Positions 6,166 through 7,011 of a DNA stretch of 7,011 nucleotides are shown here, piece by piece. Each line of letters opens with the position of its first letter. Position 1 is the stretch's first letter. The DNA is from Flavobacteriaceae bacterium (GTDB lineage Bacteria; Bacteroidota; Bacteroidia; Flavobacteriales; Flavobacteriaceae), in the NCBI GenBank assembly GCA_030633225.1, contig DAOVTF010000105.1, forward strand, positions 1 through 7,011. The letters run 5' to 3'. The notes beneath the pieces are model-generated. The model was not told where the DNA came from. It was given only the letters and a program-made list of their open reading frames with translations, and did not search any database. Made by a program: the position numbers and the translations under genes.

Positions 6166-7011
6166 TATTGTTTTCTTTGTTAAAAGCATTTTGATCTACG
6201 TCTTTTATAAATTTAATTAAGCCATTGAAATATGTTTTCTGGTCGTCGTATTGTGATAAATGACTTCCGTTAGCACATAATAAAAAACGCCCGTTTTGGA
6301 CTTCTTTCGACATCCATTCCATGTGTTTTGGATCCATAGTGTCATAAGTTGCACCTATTACCAATGTGGGGGTTTTTATAGTTTTTAATTTTGAAGTAAC
6401 ATCCCAGTTTTTTAGTGAAGCATTTTTTGTCATTCCAAACTCACTATGTCCCTGCATAAAAACATAAATGTTAGGATTAAGATGCTCAAAAAGTAAGTTT
6501 ACAGATTTTGGCCATTGTTCAATAGGCATTCTTAAAATGTGCTCGGTATAATAATGAGTCATTAATAACTCACCATATCTAGGATTGTCAAACTGGTTAT
6601 TAGCTTCTAAATCCATTATTTCTGAAAAGACTTCGGGATTTAATTGAGGACCCAGAACTTCCATAGCATATTTTCCATATGCAGGAGCACTGGCCATCAT
6701 ATTCGAAATGATTAACCCTTTTAAATTATCCTGATATTTTAGAGCATACTCCATGGCTAACATTCCTCCCCACGATTGTCCTAGTAAATAAAAATTGTCT
6801 TTGTTTAAGTCTAGTGCTTTGCGAACTTGTTCCACTTCTTCAACAAAATGCTCGGTTGTCCAAAGTGTGGAGTCGTTAGGTTTATCGCTATAATATGAAT
6901 CTAATTGATCGTAGTAAATATATTCTATTCCTTCATTAGGTAAATAGCCGTCAAAACAATCAAATTCTTCATGAGTTCCTCCAGGATCTCCATGTAATAA
7001 AAGAACCTTCA
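6158..7011 (-). CDS. Proline iminopeptidase-like alpha/beta hydrolase (5' end cut by window edge)
   Basis: The frame is open from the right edge to a TAA at 6160-6158, giving 283 full visible codons (numbered here from the Lys codon at 7009-7007). A GTG at 6835 is not the real start, because conserved sequence continues upstream of it. Visible elements: the oxyanion loop LLLHGDPGG (3-11); YYDQLDSYYSD (32-42); the nucleophile elbow GQSWGG with S79 (codon 6775-6773); a helical cap of about 140 residues containing NPRYGELL; GATYDTMDPKH with the likely catalytic D223; and GSHLSQYDD with catalytic H250. The triad is complete. The YDQL, GxSWGG and YDTMDPKH motifs place it in peptidase family S33, the proline iminopeptidases, which remove N-terminal proline from peptides. 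Homologues normally read HGGPGG and YDQLG; this one has Asp at both glycine positions (D8, D37). The missing N-terminus, probably a few tens of residues, hides whether it is exported. Confidence 0.88.
   Translation of the reverse strand, partial: KVLLLHGDPGGTHEEFDCFDGYLPNEGIEYIYYDQLDSYYSDKPNDSTLWTTEHFVEEVEQVRKALDLNKDNFYLLGQSWGGMLAMEYALKYQDNLKGLIISNMMASAPAYGKYAMEVLGPQLNPEVFSEIMDLEANNQFDNPRYGELLMTHYYTEHILRMPIEQWPKSVNLLFEHLNPNIYVFMQGHSEFGMTKNASLKNWDVTSKLKTIKTPTLVIGATYDTMDPKHMEWMSKEVQNGRFLLCANGSHLSQYDDQKTYFNGLIKFIKDVDQNAFNKENNNE

Larger units (their letters stand above)
1..7011 (-). other. Compact six-gene operon, open at both ends
   Basis: Six co-directional genes with junctions of -8, +9, +1, +2 and +15 bases (transcription order). 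Three junctions are tight enough for ribosome re-initiation: the stop and next start are TAACATG at 3543-3537 and TAATTATG at 2510-2503, and the amidohydrolase ATG lies inside the last codons of the hydrolase gene. I see no Shine-Dalgarno sequence before any start, as is usual in Bacteroidota. No promoter or rho-independent terminator is visible, so the operon promoter should lie beyond position 7011 and its end to the left of position 1. No stretch of more than 15 bases is without a gene. Confidence 0.85.

Noticed and set aside
6158..6835. GTG at 6835 as the start of the alpha/beta hydrolase
   Set aside because: The frame stays open to the right edge and encodes the HGDPGG oxyanion loop and YDQL motif required by the family, so the true start lies upstream.

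Overview
The window looks like chromosomal DNA from a low-GC member of the Bacteroidota, most likely class Flavobacteriia. The evidence is the A+T-rich coding sequence throughout, start codons without recognisable Shine-Dalgarno sequences, a short signal peptide ending in Phe-Ser-Gln, and protein families (a DUF1624 acyltransferase and a proline iminopeptidase-like hydrolase) whose closest remembered relatives are from that phylum. No species assignment is possible from the sequence alone.

All six genes lie on the minus strand, so transcription runs from right to left. In that order they are: a proline iminopeptidase-like alpha/beta hydrolase (5' end beyond the right edge), an exported metal-dependent amidohydrolase with a C-terminal SnoaL/NTF2-like domain, a classical NAD(P)-dependent short-chain dehydrogenase/reductase, a membrane-anchored SGNH-hydrolase-like protein, an MBOAT-family O-acyltransferase, and a DUF1624/HGSNAT-type multipass acyltransferase (3' end beyond the left edge). 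The junctions are an 8-base overlap, then gaps of 9, 1, 2 and 15 bases. No internal promoter or terminator is visible and no non-coding stretch exceeds 15 bases, so the set reads as one operon that continues off both ends.

The firmest functional unit is the SGNH + MBOAT pair, an arrangement known from envelope O-acylation systems such as AlgI/AlgJ/AlgX, DltB/DltD and PatA/PatB. The adjacent DUF1624 protein is an unrelated kind of membrane acyltransferase, so the 3' half of the operon holds two independent membrane acyl-transfer machines. The 5' half holds a peptidase-like hydrolase, a dipeptidase/amidohydrolase-like enzyme and an oxidoreductase. Together they could build, modify or turn over an acylated cell-envelope molecule or a small peptide-linked product. 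That pathway is inference; the substrate cannot be read from the sequence.

There are no RNA genes, CRISPR arrays, insertion sequences or long repeats. The most unusual features are two glycine-to-aspartate differences in the active-site loops of the iminopeptidase-like protein, the amidohydrolase-SnoaL fusion, Glu in place of the usual Asp in the DxxH block of the SGNH protein, and the juxtaposition of two acyltransferase classes.
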